A model generated the notes under the pieces. It was not told where the DNA came from. It made no database searches and saw nothing but the letters and a program-made list of their open reading frames with translations. From the NCBI GenBank assembly GCA_964304625.1, contig OZ199838.1, positions 2,356,001 to 2,420,000 of the forward strand: a stretch of 64,000 nt of DNA, in the 5' to 3' direction. This DNA comes from Kudoa neothunni. Taxonomy: Eukaryota; Cnidaria. The translations under genes were made by a program, and so were the position numbers. Within the stretch, counting starts at the first letter, position 1. Each line of letters begins with the position of its first letter. This document shows, piece by piece, positions 22,542 to 36,707 of this stretch.

Positions 22542-25500
22542 CTAGCCGGTGGAAGTTAACAAATGGAATTCATATTGCTGATCCAGCCCAAAAATAGCAT
22601 CACACATCAGGTACAACTGGAAAGTGTGTTTGTCGGCGGTCGTTTCATCCCACACACCGAGATTTAAAGTGGTCTGGATTTTTTTAGTGAATGATGATAT
22701 TCTCTTCATCACATAAAGTTTATTCTTGGCTGCTTCACCAACACACAGGAACCAGCATATATCTTTTGGTTTGGAAAAGCGATCATTTCGGATGAAATTT
22801 TCATTCGAATTCTACCAAACGAAACGATATAAAGATGTGTTAATAAAAGAAAAGTTATCACCTGAATGCTGGAATGCAGCTTGACTTCAACAAAATAGTT
22901 AATGCCTTTTTGCACAATAAAGGTTTTAGATCCATGTTTACTGTTGTCACTTTTTTCACAGTAAATCTTCTCGCTTGAGTCCTTTTCACGTTTAAAACAT
23001 AGATTGAATTGCAAATCAATTCTTGGCAACCCTCGAATACAGTCAAATATCTATGATTAATATTATACACGATTTAATTAACATAACAAATATTTAATAA
23101 TAGAAATGGTTATTTTTTGTTATAATATAATTTTCGATTTCATTAAAAAGTAAAACTCTACTTATTAATAGAGTGTGTATGGGATGGGAGTAGCCATGAA
23201 AAACTCGGAGCATTATAGAGATATCTAATGTATATACTTTGTTTATGGTACCACATTCCAAATCACCAAAATTCATGATGTTTCGTTTAACCGAGGAAAG
23301 TACAGAAGAATTTGAATCCATTTCAACCAATTCACACAACTCATAAGATTTAGATAAATTACGTCGTCGATTTGGGACATTAAAATGAGTTAAAATTTTT
23401 CTGCTAGGAAGCGGTAACGAAAGCAAACTGCTGTCATGCCACCAACAACCGTTTACCACACATTGCATAAGAATGATAGATTGAAGGGTGACTGACAAAA
23501 ATGATCCAAAGCTTGAGATATCAATAATTGCCTACATGTAAAAAAAGTTGGACTAACACTTTTTTATACAAAATAACTACCTGAATAATACGAATAGATT
23601 GGTCTAATAACGATCTTGTGTCGGTTTCGTAGTCAGATATAGGCAGTTTGATTCGAGCAAAATGAGCTTGAAATAACAGATGTGCTTTCACATGAGAGTC
23701 TCCATAGTTAATTTTGTTGGTTTTGGTACTGTCATCTTTATTCTCGATTGGATCACTACAACTTAAAGGCAGGTGTTTCGACAATTCGGCATCGATATTG
23801 TCTTCGTTATGTCGAACCGGAAACTCATCAAACTCACACGAAGATGCTACCAACCAAAGTAACTTCTCTACGCGAGTGTTAGTCGTGAGTGCGTCTCGAA
23901 TCAGCCGAACCGTTTTGTGCGAAATGTAATAGAATGATGCCGCACGCCCGTAAGACGTTGGGGTGTAAATAAATTGCTCTCCTTGGTCATATAATTTACC
24001 CTCACTCTTATGGATACAATAGGATTTTTCCAATGTTTCAAAACAGTCACTCAACACCACATCCAAATGTTTGATAATATCTTTCATATCACCTCCATCA
24101 ATACCATAATAGGTGGGATTTTTTGATAACCGTTGGGATAAATACGTTCGATTAAGGTAGACGAATGCGTCGTTTTTGTGACGTATCACTCCTGAAACTA
24201 TTTCAGCATTAATATGATCTGGAAGTGTGTCCAATAGATGCGATTCGATTGGAAATGGTTCGTAGAGAAATCGTTTGTAGAAATGTTTCTTAGTATCTTG
24301 TACCAAAATTACAGCAACTCCATGGGTATCGAATTGAGGTCTACCCGCTCTTCCCATCATTTGTAGAACATCAGTGATGGGAAAATCAACGTACTGTTTA
24401 GTTTTGGCAAAGTAATATTCGGTTCCCTTTATAACCACTAGATGGGCTGGAAAATTTACACCCCATGCTACAGTGCTGGTAGCGATTAGAATTTGAATTT
24501 TTTGGTTCAGGAATAATTCCTCAACAACTTTTCTATCATTCTGATCCAATCCAGCATGATGAATGCCCACACCGAAAGGCAGAAATAATTTGAGATTTTC
24601 ATCCACTAACGTACTAGACAAGTTAATAATATCTTGTTCAGGCAATTTTAACCATTGTTTCGAGTTGTCATCCAACGAAACTAAACTAATTAGAGCCATA
24701 GCGGTGCGCTTGGTTTGACGTCTTGATGAGGCGAATATCAACACCGGTTTTGTAGGAGAATGAGTTTTGATTGCTTCAAACACTGATTTGTTCATAGAAT
24801 TCATACGAGGATTGTACTTGTCACCAGGAAAGCCTGAAATGTGAACTTCCAAAGGTATTGGTCTAACTGAAGGCCGGAAATTGAAAAGACCTGCCTCTTT
24901 GACCCCCAACCAGCGTGCCAAATCCAAAGAATTGGCGGTGGAAGTTGAAAGAGCAACTAATCGAACACCATTGTTCACTTTATTATCACAGCTGTTTGCA
25001 ATAGCAGTGCTATTTGAATTACAGTCGGGCAAGGATGATTGTGCTCCATTTTCAATTGAATTTATTCTAGCCACAATAGCTTCAAGAACAGCTCCTCTTG
25101 ATTCACCCAACAGATGTATTTCATCGAATACAACAAGTTTGACCGATTTGACATATTCACGAGTTTTCCATGATCGACTTAGCCCGTCCCATTTCTCTGG
25201 AGTTGTAACTATAATATCGGCAGTAGATATTTCATGTTTGTCGTTAGCTGCCTCTCCAGTCAACTCAACCACTTTCTTATACAGAATGTCGCCGTATCTT
25301 TTTTTCCAATCAGTGTATCGTTCACGAACCAACGATTTCATCGGGCCAATATAAACCACTTTGGCATTAGGATGAAGATCGAAAAGTCGCAACATGGCGA
25401 ATTCCGCTACTATAGTTTTACCACTACCGGTTGGAGCACCAATTAGCACATTGTTATTGGTGTGATAAAGGGTGTGAAAAACTTGACTCTGAAGTGGATT

Positions 25501-28500
25501 GAAATAGGAAAACTTAAAGACGTGATGATAGAGTTCATTTTTAATGACGCCAATCGACAACGGTTTAATATCCAACAAATTCGTGTGAATGGTTTCCAGT
25601 TGGGGCAGCAAATAATGATTAAAATCAATGTGATGAATACATTCAGCACCCAAAAAGGTTTCAGACAAAAATCTCACTGTGTACTGCGAAGGTACAGGCT
25701 CGAATATAGGGATATAAAAACTAAGTTCTAACACATTGTTCGTTATAACCTAAATAGTCAAATTATATAAACATTATTGAAATTTTTTGCATAATTATGT
25801 GTCAAATTATTTTACGTTTAATATTATTAGATGATATATGATGGAAGTTTTTACTGTATTTTTTGTGATTATTAAAAAAATATTTAGTAATCTAATTTAA
25901 TGATTAAAAAATAAACTAATTAATATATCAAATAATAATTTTTTATTAACTTATATTATTATGTGTGCGTCATTAATTAAAAAAATTATCATTCAACAAA
26001 TAATAAAAGAATTTAATTCTCCTTACCCCCTTGAAAATAAAATAGAGTATTCAATGTTGGATTATAAAATAAATAACTTAGCAATCTATATGATAAATAT
26101 GTACTTAAAACGATAAAAGTATTTATTTTTATCCACCTGAATATTGTATTTATCAATCATATAGAGTTATTTATCGTTAAGTCAATATAAAGAGATTCCA
26201 AGGTATTACGTTTAAGCCAGAAAATGTTAGGAAACATTGTTAATAAGTCTAATTATTGTACAGCCTTATAAAAGTTTGTGTCATTTTAGTTGTTATAAAA
26301 TAATTAAGTTTTATTAGGGTTTAAAAAATTGATAATGTTAATTTTTAATAGAATTTGATTTAAAACGAGAAAAGCCATATTTTACTTTAGTTAACATCTG
26401 CTTTTTTATCTCTTACATAAAGAAATACGAGAAAAATATACAAGTCAACTGTTTAATTAAAAAATAATTTTTATGTACAAAAAATTGGAATTTAACATTA
26501 AAAAAATATTCCATACTTTGCATCACAAATTGTAGATAAAGAATATTTTTATTAATTTGTAAATGATCAATTTGACTCTCAATATTTTAATTTTTACAAA
26601 GATACTTAATCAACCGTATTTTTAAAAAGAACGTGGTAATTTTACAATTTAAAATCCACAAAAAACTATACTTGAATAAATTATCTTGTTAGTTTATTAA
26701 TTAATTCTCAAAATTTTTCAATAGATATGAATGATTAATTGAACTTTCCAAACTAGAACATAAAACTGTTGCAATTTCTCACGTAAGAAAACATCTATTA
26801 TATTATGATTAATCAAATATGACAAAAATATTCATTATCAGTGTTTTAAATTCATTTTGAGTCTTTCAGAACACATTTTGTTTTATCTGTATTGCCAAAA
26901 ATTAGGTGTATGTCTTATTATCCTGAAAAATATCAAAAACACTTAAAAAATAATATTATTTAAATAAATAGAATAAACAAGATATTGTTTATGTTTTAAT
27001 CATCATTAAGAATTCTCAGTCGCCTTGGAACAGATAAAACATCGAGATTTTATTGAATTTAATATTTTGAGTTGATAGTTGACATAATAATTATATTATT
27101 TCAAATAATTTTATAAATTCCGTATTTAAATGTTCTGTAAAACGAAAAATCATTATGTAAAATCTATGAGAACCAAAAATTTTGTTATGAACTCAACTAA
27201 ACGAACCACATTAAAGTTCGTCGAGCCAGAGTTTAATAGATTAGTTGGCATGCGAAACTTTCAAGGAAATTTCTTCACATAATCACTTTTTACAAAAATA
27301 ATGTTTACAACAACTTAATTAAAAATAACATTTTTAATAAATACAATTTCACCCAAAACTTCTGTTAAACATAGAAATGAAAAATGTCAGTTTTTAGTTT
27401 GAATCTCATTTATTTCAAATTATATTAAAATTATATAACTAATAATAATATTATGAGATGAAAAATATTTTATGTTAATAATTAAAAATTTCATTTTCAT
27501 TATTACTTTATATACAAATTATTTCATTTTACATATTTAATAAAAAAATTAATTATTAGTATTATAACTGTCAGACGAAACTTGAAATAAGAAATATTCA
27601 TTTTTAGTAGACATAAATAATGACAATGTACTCATTTAAAAAAGCCTTCTTAAATTCCAATAAAATATGTGGAATAATTAGCGATTTTATGAATATTAAA
27701 ATGAAATTTAAGTGAACCTAAGAAATTTAAAAATATCATCAGAGTTATACCTACTAAGAAAAGTGAGAATTACTTGCTTTTTTGACAAAGTAAATGTTTC
27801 GTGGTGATATATGTGATCACTTTGAGGATCTTCTACAAGCATAATCCAGTAGAGTGTATCGGCGCCGATTATGCGTTCACTCCAATAAAAGTCAGCTTGA
27901 ATCAAGAGCTTAATGCTGAGAATGGAGTTGGTGATAGGTTGTGCTTTAGAGCGCACATTAAGCAACGGAAACGATTTTGCAATGGAAACAATATCATGGG
28001 CATAGACTTTATTTCGGATAATGGCTCCCACTTCAGCGGCTGATAATTCGCGAATATTTTCCATGGAGAGATTTGCCTTGGAGATATTTTTGAGAGCATG
28101 TGAGGGAATATTGAAAAGATCGGTAAACTGTATAAGTGGATAATCATCCATCCACACTTGAAGTTGGACAGCCTTTGAAATTTCATGTAGAAGGATGGCA
28201 ACGGAAGGCCAGTCGTTGGACAGAGCAATCTCAAAAAAAGCACGAGTGATTCGACCACAATTCTACAATCATAAATTATTCACTCATTATGAGTTGAATT
28301 AACAGTTTCTATTTAGATTTATTTAATATGAGAAAATTTTTTTCATTGTCTTATAACTGTTGAAATAGCTACCTGTGAGACATAGTTCATATCGGAAACT
28401 AATGAGAAAGAATCAGGACGATGGCGTGATATATGACACTGTAAAAGTGTCATTACTTTGTCTTCTGCGTCGAGAATTTCACGGGAATAAGAGGTATTGA

Positions 28501-31500
28501 TTCGTCTGACTCGATTAGGAATAGACGACAATTCAATGGTTTCATCGAGGCGTAGAATGATTGAAGAAAACTCTGACGATTTGCAGATAAGACGAAACAA
28601 CTGTTCCAAATCCAGCATAGAGTTGAAATTTTCATTCAGCATAGCGACAGTAGAGTAGGTGAGATAGAAATGGCTGGCAATGCGACCCAAGTTGGTGATA
28701 TACAGGTATTCGGTGGAGCTATCAAATCGGATCATTTTGTTTTTGTTGAGAATATTTACGGCAGCCATGACAATTTTTTTCTCAAAATCCAACAAATTGT
28801 TTTTGATTTGTTTATTCGTGGCACCGTAGGCAAGAGGATTTTTAATCATTCGAACGAAAAGATAAGTGTATTTGAGCCACTTGATAGCTTCGGAGAGGTT
28901 GGTGATGGTGCCAAGGGCGATTTCTGAGTTGATCACATCGACAAGGGATGTTTTGAGTAGTTGGCTTTCGATTGGTTTTGGTGAGAGAAAACTTTGCACA
29001 TAAAAATTCAAGTCTTTGTGTTTGGTGATAAGAATGGCATGTCCGATTTCGCCTTGGTTGGTGGCGGTGAATTGAGGTCGGCCAGCTCGTCCGAATATCT
29101 GTTGCACATCCAATATATTGAGTGGAACAAAAGAGCCTTTTGACGCATCATATATATCAGTTCCTTTGATGATCACAGTATGAGCGGGTAGATTGATACC
29201 CCATGACAGTGTGGCAGTGCACACCAGCACTTTGATGGAGCCTGCAAGAAAGAGCGCTTCGACAGTGTCTCTATCTCGACGAGCGATTCCAGCATGGTGA
29301 ATGCCAATACCGGAATCGATAATCTTTTTAAGATCTTGGTTTTGCAGTTTGTTATATTTGGATCGGTCGGTTTTCACAATAGATTGATTGAACAGCGCAA
29401 TGTGTCCTTCGTTTTGAGCTGTAATGAGGATATTTAGTGCAGTTTTCAATGTGTTATTTCTGGTGTGAACAAATATCATCACTTGATGATCGTTGCGAAG
29501 TGACTGTACCGTTTTCTCATAGCAAATGATGTTCATATTAGTTTCCAGTTCTTTGTGGTGGTTGGTAGCGGAAGTGACACCGACGAAAGTTTGTTGCAAT
29601 GGAACACTTCGGAATCTTCCATCGAAAAAGAACAATCCAATATTGGGATTAACGCAGAGAAACTGAGCAACATCTAAATAGTTGGGGAGAGTGGCTGACA
29701 GACCCACAATACGAATCATAGATTGTGACGATTCTACCAATCTCAATGTACGAGCAACAATGGCTTCGATGACCGGACCTCGTTCGTCCTGTAGCAAGTG
29801 CACTTCATCAATAATAAGCAATCTAGCCAACAACGGCAATGAAACATCTCCAGAAGGTTTTCTTGTGACCACATCCCATTTCTCAGGGGTGGTTACAATA
29901 ATTTGTGTGGCTGCCAGTTGTTGAGCGGTTAGTTTCATGTCGCCGGTCAACTCTCGAACTTTAATTCTTAGACAACTCAATGCTCGTCTGAATTTTTCTG
30001 TAATTTCCGCAGCAAGAGCTTTCATTGGAGCAATATAAACCACCTTAAACGAGTTCATATTTATCACCGAATTCGAGTTGGTATTGTTTATGATTTCACG
30101 AAGAATAGTCAATAAAGCTATGTTAGTTTTGCCGGCGCCAGTCGGTGCACAAATGAGCATATTTTCATTTGTTTCAATAGCGGTTTTGTAGACTATCGAT
30201 TGGATTCGATTGAGTGTGGTGATGTCGGAGAAAACCATTTGTTCAACCTACAGCAAAATCACATTAAAATCACCGATCTAACAAGCAACCTCGCTGAGTG
30301 AACTGATAGCGATAAAATTGTTTGTGTTCTCTGGGGGAGCTTGAGTGGGAGCAGGTACGCACAGTTCCACGTAGTTGGCCTCAGTTTTGGAGGAGGTATT
30401 TTCAGGAAGTGCATTCACGCTATCTCTCACTCCATATTTGCAGGTATCATACACATGAGGGAGTAGATATAGATCGTTGGAACCGCTTCTACCGTAGAGT
30501 AGTTGTTGATTTTGAAAAGCGGTTTCAACCGACATTTCAGTGGCATACTCTTCATAGGTTAACAACGAGGATTCATCGCCTCGATATTTTCCAGTGGAAA
30601 ATTGTTTGTTTATCGCATCAACAAATTTATTGATGGTGGAATCATTAAAGTTTTTATCGTATAATTTTTTGATGTAATTCTTAATTTTTTTGGAGTACTT
30701 ATCTGAATACTGTTGTTGTTTTTTCTGGGTGGAGCTCTAATATCAAATAAATTACAATAATCCAATCCCATAAAATATGAGGATCTATGTGTGAAGTAAG
30801 AGGAAAGACGGACAAATTACAGTCACTTGAAGTGTGTTCATAAAGGGAGAATTGGTGGACTGTACACTATTCCAAAAGCTCACCAATTCGTTCACAGACA
30901 CTGAGAGTTGTTGTCGTTTCGAGAGAATATATTCGACCAGCTCTAAATTTTCCCAACCAACCAGCACACACAATTTCTCTTGAATAGCCTCATCACTGAG
31001 CTCGTTGTTATCCACAATAGAAAAAATTTTGGCAGCAGCAGTGTATTTATCTTTGCCTAAAACTCGCACCAACTCAACCACAAACCATTTTGAGATTTCG
31101 AAGGGATTATGAGTGGTGTTGATATCTTTGACAGTGGGGTCCAATCTAATTGTAGATCAGTCGAGATTTTTCTCAACTTAAGTTTTACCGTTTCGAGCAA
31201 ATTATATAGCGATAGTTTGGAACCAACTCTACAAATCTATTCGTTGTTATCTTGTCGATCTCGTCGGCATCAACATCTCGAAATTGAAATTTCTCACTTA
31301 GTTGATATCGATAAAAACACATATTCAATTGGGATAAATCGCACACTTCTGACAACTGTTCCAGCGTGTCGCACAACCCCAGAGATTGTTCCTCGTTGAA
31401 TAGGTTCGTAGTTTTTTGGATAAAATCCCCATATTTCATTATGTTACTGGTACAACATTTTCCAGCATAACGATTAACCAACTCAAACCACACACTTAAA

Positions 31501-31838
31501 ATATCACTGAGATTCGAAATCAATTCCAATTCTTCACATTCACTATCTAAGTATGTCGCTCAAACACATTCTATTTATAATAACATCAAATGTACCGTAT
31601 TCTCTTAGTTTTTTTATCACAAATTTTAATAATCTCTTAATCTGTCAATTAAGTAATATAATAGCGCCCTAATTACCACAATTAATACTTGGTTAGTTTC
31701 TTGAGGAAATCTGATGTCGACATTCTCGAAAAAATTTTCCAACGTATATGCATAGCCATTAGAATTAGAGATGATTTTATTTGAGTCATTTAATGAGGAC
31801 AGTTTGATTTTCTGCCTCAACAATTCTATAAACCTCAT
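22542..31838 (-). CDS. ASCC3: ASCC3, tandem Ski2-like DNA/RNA helicase of the ASC-1 complex
   Basis: ASCC3 is a 3'-5' helicase that unwinds DNA for ALKBH3 alkylation repair and splits collided ribosomes (RQT complex). Proposed exons: 31838-31689, 31641-31596, 31546-31189, 31145-30827, 30736-30290, 30247-28373, 28262-27774, 25749-23581, 23531-23238, 23050-22862 and 22811-22542. Their sum is 6606 bases, or 2201 aa (human 2202). Cassette 1: LICAPTGAGKT (Walker A about 474-481), DEVH about 587-590, LSATLPNY, GIHHAG, GRAGRPQF, then a Sec63 module. Cassette 2: APTGSGKT about 1333-1340, DEIH about 1437-1440, LSTSTANSLDLARWL, GIHHAG, GRAGRPQF, then a second Sec63 module ending FGLDQQYEF. The LST-x-ANS and KKQVI...IPIFEP segments match ASCC3 and not SNRNP200. 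Both cassettes keep their catalytic motifs. Introns are 42-187 bases except one of 2024. The divergent N-terminal exons are less certain. Confidence 0.95.
25750..27773 (-). other. Outsize 2,024-base intron of ASCC3
   Basis: The donor follows the KKQ codons at 27774 (GTAATT) and the acceptor TATTTAG precedes 25749. The flanking protein segment KKQ|VI...IPIFEP is continuous in ASCC3 of other animals, so this is an intron between the first Sec63 module and the second helicase cassette. It is extremely AT-rich. I found no exon, RNA gene, terminal repeat or target duplication in it. Confidence 0.75.
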
Positions 31839-31928
31839 TGTTATGTTGATTGCGCACGCAATTTGGTTTATTTATTTTTTGTTAATTTAATTTAAATGCA
31901 GAAAATTTTTAATAAATAAAATCAAAAT
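31839..31928 (-). promoter_or_regulatory. 90-base MRE11-ASCC3 gap with poly(A) signal and NRF-1-like site
   Basis: Only 90 bases separate the MRE11 stop (31929) from the ASCC3 ATG (31838), both on the minus strand. The gap contains AATAAATAAA (31867-31876, minus strand), a candidate MRE11 polyadenylation signal. Just downstream, TGCGCACGCA (31851-31860, plus strand) sits 12-22 bases before the ASCC3 start. So the 3' end of one gene and the promoter of the next appear to be packed together. Co-transcription with trans-splicing is the alternative. Confidence 0.5.
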
Positions 31929-34410
31929 CTACAGTAGTTTGCTATTAAAATTATTGTTTTTCGAGTAGTCATCGAGAAAAGGAAGAGTAGTAACATCAAA
32001 ACTTTTTCTTTGGGAAGCCTAAAAATGGAAATCCAACTTAAATATAATGTTTAAATTTTATGACTTTGTTTGAAATTTGATTTAATTTATTATCGATGGG
32101 AATATTTTCTTTTTGAGGTTCTATTTTTTTATTAAAATTTAGCAAATTAAATTTAATAATGTACGTGGCTCGGTTAAACTAATAGGTTTGGATTTCTTTT
32201 TGTTTTGAGGTTGATTTGTTGCTTTTCTGCTTCTTTTTAGTGGTTTTTCGCATGTTTCGCCTTATTAGAATAAAAAATTTTTTTTAACAGTCATAGAATA
32301 CTTTTAGCAGCAACATCCTTGGTGCTATTACACACTCTATGATTTGGTGCCAGTGGCATTGCTTGACTATTCGCATTCTGCCCACCCCTGAAAACACCCA
32401 AATTTTCACATTTCGCTTCCAGTTGTTGTCGTATTGCTTTCAATTCATCTTCCAAAGATGCCATGTCAAATTTGACCACTAACTTGGAGTGAATTTCATC
32501 GATATAGCGCGAAACCATATTTTCAATGGAATCCTTCTCTTCTTTGCAGACAAATTCGTTCAACGCATTAATCAACAATTTGGATGACAAAATATTCAAT
32601 TGCATCTCCTTAATCAATAAATATGTAAATAAATATATAAACATACAAATATACAAATTAAGGAAATATAGTGATAATGATTAAATTTACGCTGTTGTCT
32701 TTTTTCCGTAGAAACTCCTCGATTAGGTCTTCTATACGGAGATTGCTTGAGGGGGGTTGTTGATCGTGGCCTAATAAGTCATTCAGTGCACTCGAAATGT
32801 TCTCTACAGTGAAACACAAACATAAAAAAACATTCAGTATACAACTATTGTTACCGATAGACGACTTTTTTCTAAACAACAACACATTGTCTGGATTGGC
32901 TACCAACTTGGCAATATCCATAGAAAATTCGGAATTTTTAAAAATTGGATATCCTCCCGAATAGTCAACCTACTCTCAACAAATCGACAAAATAAAAACT
33001 GACACCAACAAAAGATATAAACTTTGAGACGTATTAGGGGAAGTTTGGGTTGATTGGGATTGCCACTTAAAAGTTGTTTCGAGTTGTCTATCATCTCATG
33101 CAATTTCTCAACCAAAAACAGTTTAACTAGATCCTCACGAGATGGATCCAATTTGGTGTTCGCTAACACCACCTCGTCGTACACAAATGGGCGAACTGTT
33201 TGCAGTGGAACTGGAATGAGTTTAAATGATTTGGATTTTATTTGTAACAACCCCACCTTCCTGTTCGACCATTAAATATTATCGTAAACAAAAATGGAAC
33301 ACCCACTTTTGAACAGCCTCTCCTTTCTCCAACGAGGTGGCAATCGAAGACCCTGGCTGAGATATATAAAAGTTGTTATTGTTACCAAAGCAAGGCTCAA
33401 TCAAACACTCGTGCTCATGTCCCCATACCAACAAATCAATAAAACTATCCAGCATTTGGTCAGGTATATAAGATGAGGACGACGATCCACGCTTGTATCT
33501 ATTTTGATGTATCACCATCAGATTGAACCATTCGTCCGGATTCTCCTCTGGTTGAAACATTGTCATTCGACCTTCCTTGTAGATTTGATGCAATCGCTCG
33601 TCTCGAATCGACCCATATCCATACAATGCTAATTTAGTTTCCTGCTTCTGAAACAACAAAGGACACACATCCAAACGCTCGATTTGATTGAATTTGCCGA
33701 AATAATTAACAAATCCACATGTAGAGAGAATGTCAAGAGAACACAATCCCGCTATCTAGCATTCATAAAATTATCTTATTGTCCAACTACGCCTACACTC
33801 ACCCCAACAGGGTCGTCATGATTGCCGTGTATTGAAAATATGGGCAGTTTCACATTAAAATGACTGTTTTGATAGTTTACATTGGTAAATCTAAAATTAA
33901 TTCTATGTGAGTGATTTCTGTAGAGTACATTTTCGTTGGATGCATTTATTTAAATGCAGTAAAGTATTAATTTTAGTATAATTGTAATGTGCTCGTCGCC
34001 AAACAATTCGCGCCATAATTGAAATATTCTGTACTTGCAATGACGAAACACGTCGTCTGGATCACTAAGAAACTCAAATTTGTGATTTTTCTCACCGAAA
34101 CAATATTCACGCAATAGATTCATGGTTTGATAGACTGTTTTCCGGCTTGGCTTATTATCGTGAAATAAATCCCCACCGAGAAGTACAAAATCAACCTAGA
34201 TTTTCAACTCAGTTTCAGTTTCATTACTCACTTCATTCACATCGTTTTCTGTAGCTATTTGGAGTATTTCTTCAAATGTTATCAGCGAATCACTCGATCT
34301 TATCGAATCTTTCTCTTTGTATCCAAGATGTATGTCTGTGGCTAAAAAACCTCGTTAATAAAAAATAATCACTCGGTTATACCAACTAAAATATTGAAAC
34401 AATCCTCCAT
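31929..34410 (-). CDS. MRE11: MRE11 double-strand-break repair nuclease (12 exons)
   Basis: MRE11 is the Mn-dependent nuclease of the MRE11-RAD50-NBS1 complex, which resects DNA ends and activates ATM. Proposed exons: 34410-34383, 34341-34241, 34195-34035, 33890-33803, 33755-33307, 33260-33023, 32969-32855, 32803-32691, 32608-32302, 32260-32165, 32120-32065 and 32018-31929. Introns are 41-144 bases, and the sum of 1842 bases gives 613 aa (human 708). The phosphoesterase motifs are all present: ATDIHLGY (about 10-17), [26 protein letters not shown] and WGHEHEC, followed by YISQPGSS. The capping-domain part is seen in [13 protein letters not shown] and [10 protein letters not shown]. The C-terminus is a short Lys-rich tail ending in an acidic [12 protein letters not shown] segment, lacking the Gly-Arg repeat of vertebrates. 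Joins of the last three exons are supported by frame only. CGCGCGCAC lies 9-17 bases upstream of the ATG. Confidence 0.94.
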
Positions 34411-34427
34411 TGGCAAACCGCGCGCAC

Positions 34428-36707
34428 ACACTTTCTACCACATCTAGCCTTGGGATTTAACCATTACCTTTTCTTTGAATATTAAATTTTTTAAAAACTA
34501 AGTAGGATTCTATCGATTTTATGGAGTTAATATTGCGCAACGAATTATTTAGCCCTTGTAATATTAAGGTGTCTTATTCAAATCAATTATTTAAAATAAG
34601 CTTTATTTTATTAATCGTAAAATTGAAATAATATTGAATTTTATAATTATTCATCATTTGATATTAATGGAATTTTTTACAATATATATTTTTATCTCAG
34701 AATGATGAAATAATTCAGCCAGTTTGGTTACAGAAAAATATTTATTGTTTTCTTTTGATATTATGTAGCTTATTTAATTAATTTGCATTATGTTGTTTTC
34801 TATATCGCTAGACAAATTAATATTGATGATAAAATACGGAAAATATAAGTCCGGGAACATTATTTATGAATACAATGAACTAATATGTAATATATTAAAA
34901 TTGATCAGTAGTATATTTTATTATTATATTAAAAATTAGATATTATTTGATTTTATTGTTTTATTATAATAATATAGTCCAATTTTATATAATTAAGAAA
35001 AAATGTAATTATTTCTGTTAAATGTGGATTAGCAAAAATAAACTCGCTAAGTTTAATACAGCCGGAGAGTATAAGAAGTATTCTTTTAAATTTTATCACG
35101 GAAATATTGTAATCACACTGACGAGAAAATGTCCCCACACATTTTCTAAGTGAGCTCGAACTTGATAGAACCGCGTTTATTACACAGCTCGGTTATTTTT
35201 TATTCAAATTCTGTACTGAATAAAACTAGTGGAGAGAGTGAAACTTAATACAGCAGTTAATTAGTTTTACTCAATCCCCTTGGGTGTGGTGAAAAATGAC
35301 GCAAAATCTCACTTTTTACACTTTGCGCGTGGATTATAAGTTTATTTTCCTTAGCGCTCCCTGAATATAATTTAGGTGATAATCATTCATGTATGATAAA
35401 AATTATTTTAAAAAATTTATTTCTACCACATAAATATTTTGTCAGTTTAATTATTATTTTTGTCTTTTGAAACAACTTTTTCCTTAATTACACAAGACTA
35501 CGAAAGATATCTAAAATTTTAACTTTTTTCCACGTAATACTCGCTGAATAAGGCTATGTATAGGGATTTACGAGTTATGTTATGTCATCATTTTGTCAAA
35601 CAATTTTGCCACGTGTGTTCGAACTCATCGTTATTAGTATAGATTTAACCAAATTTAAACATAACATTATGAGTAATTATACTCATAAGGATCTCTTAAT
35701 TGTAAAATTTTATTAGATAACAGTAACGAGAAGCAATCTTCCCCTGATAAGAAGTAAAAACAAGTCACTGATGATGTAAGAATAATGATAATCAATCATT
35801 CGAAAATAATGTAAGCAATTCGCAACTTACAAAAGATTTTGGATTGCCACGCATCATTGTTACGTCCATTGTGACAGCGAATGCAAAAATGGGGAAACTA
35901 GGGTGTCAAAGAGAGAGCATGATTTTTGTTCAAAGTTCGCAATGAAACAAATATTTGATATTTGCAGTTACGTAGATGAGGATGCTGTTATCACTTTGCA
36001 GGTGCCTTCCATTTAAATTGTGTGTGAAAGTGGAGTTTAGATGAGTTCTTACATTATACACAGGCGCTTAAAAGGATCCCTCCACTCATCCTTTGTATAT
36101 ATAAAGGAAGACTGTTGGTATGTTTGTGTGTATGCCCCTAAGTACTCATTTGCGGATAATTTTTTCCTTATAGAGAGCCATATATACAATTTTTACAAAT
36201 TTGTGATATTTAAAAAAATCGTTTAATTGTTTTCGGACTACTAAAGTTTCCAAAAGGTATTTATGAAATAGTGATTTTGTCGATTTAAAGTTGTTTATCG
36301 GATTACATGAGTTAAACTATAGGATTAGCGCTTGCTTATGTCATGGTGATGGTCGGTTGAAGTTAACTATCTCCTTTATATACTCTATCATATGTTAATT
36401 GAACGATGTCATCTGTCCTTACGTATAAGATTTGTGCGTTTATTTTATTGTTTGCTCCAATAAATTCCTTATATCGGGAGTTTAATGTAATTGACTTGAT
36501 AAACACATTTTGAAGGCTCTATTAGTGGGTTTAGATACGAAAAAATGTCAATATTTGCATTATTACTTAGTTGGTTAGGCGCGTTATAATCAGATAGATT
36601 GAAGCACTATAACGCAAGTATTGTGTCCGTAGATTTCATTGAAATCGTCCGTTATGTTGAACTTTCAGTGATCCAATTCAGTGCAGATTGTTACTTCATC
36701 CGATTGT
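34428..36707. other. AT-rich intergenic stretch
   Basis: Upstream flank of MRE11. Small open frames (for example 34953-35138 minus and 36041-36226 plus) are AT-driven and match nothing. No RNA gene or repeat end was recognised. Confidence 0.5.

Noticed and set aside
24881-25354. 157-codon plus-strand open frame inside ASCC3
   Set aside because: It is antisense to the conserved second helicase cassette (DEIH region), and its predicted protein resembles nothing. It is a shadow of the minus-strand gene.
22542-34410. SNRNP200 (Brr2) as identity of the tandem helicase
   Set aside because: The second cassette keeps catalytic motifs and has the ASCC3-specific LST-x-ANS segment, and the N-terminus lacks Brr2 features.
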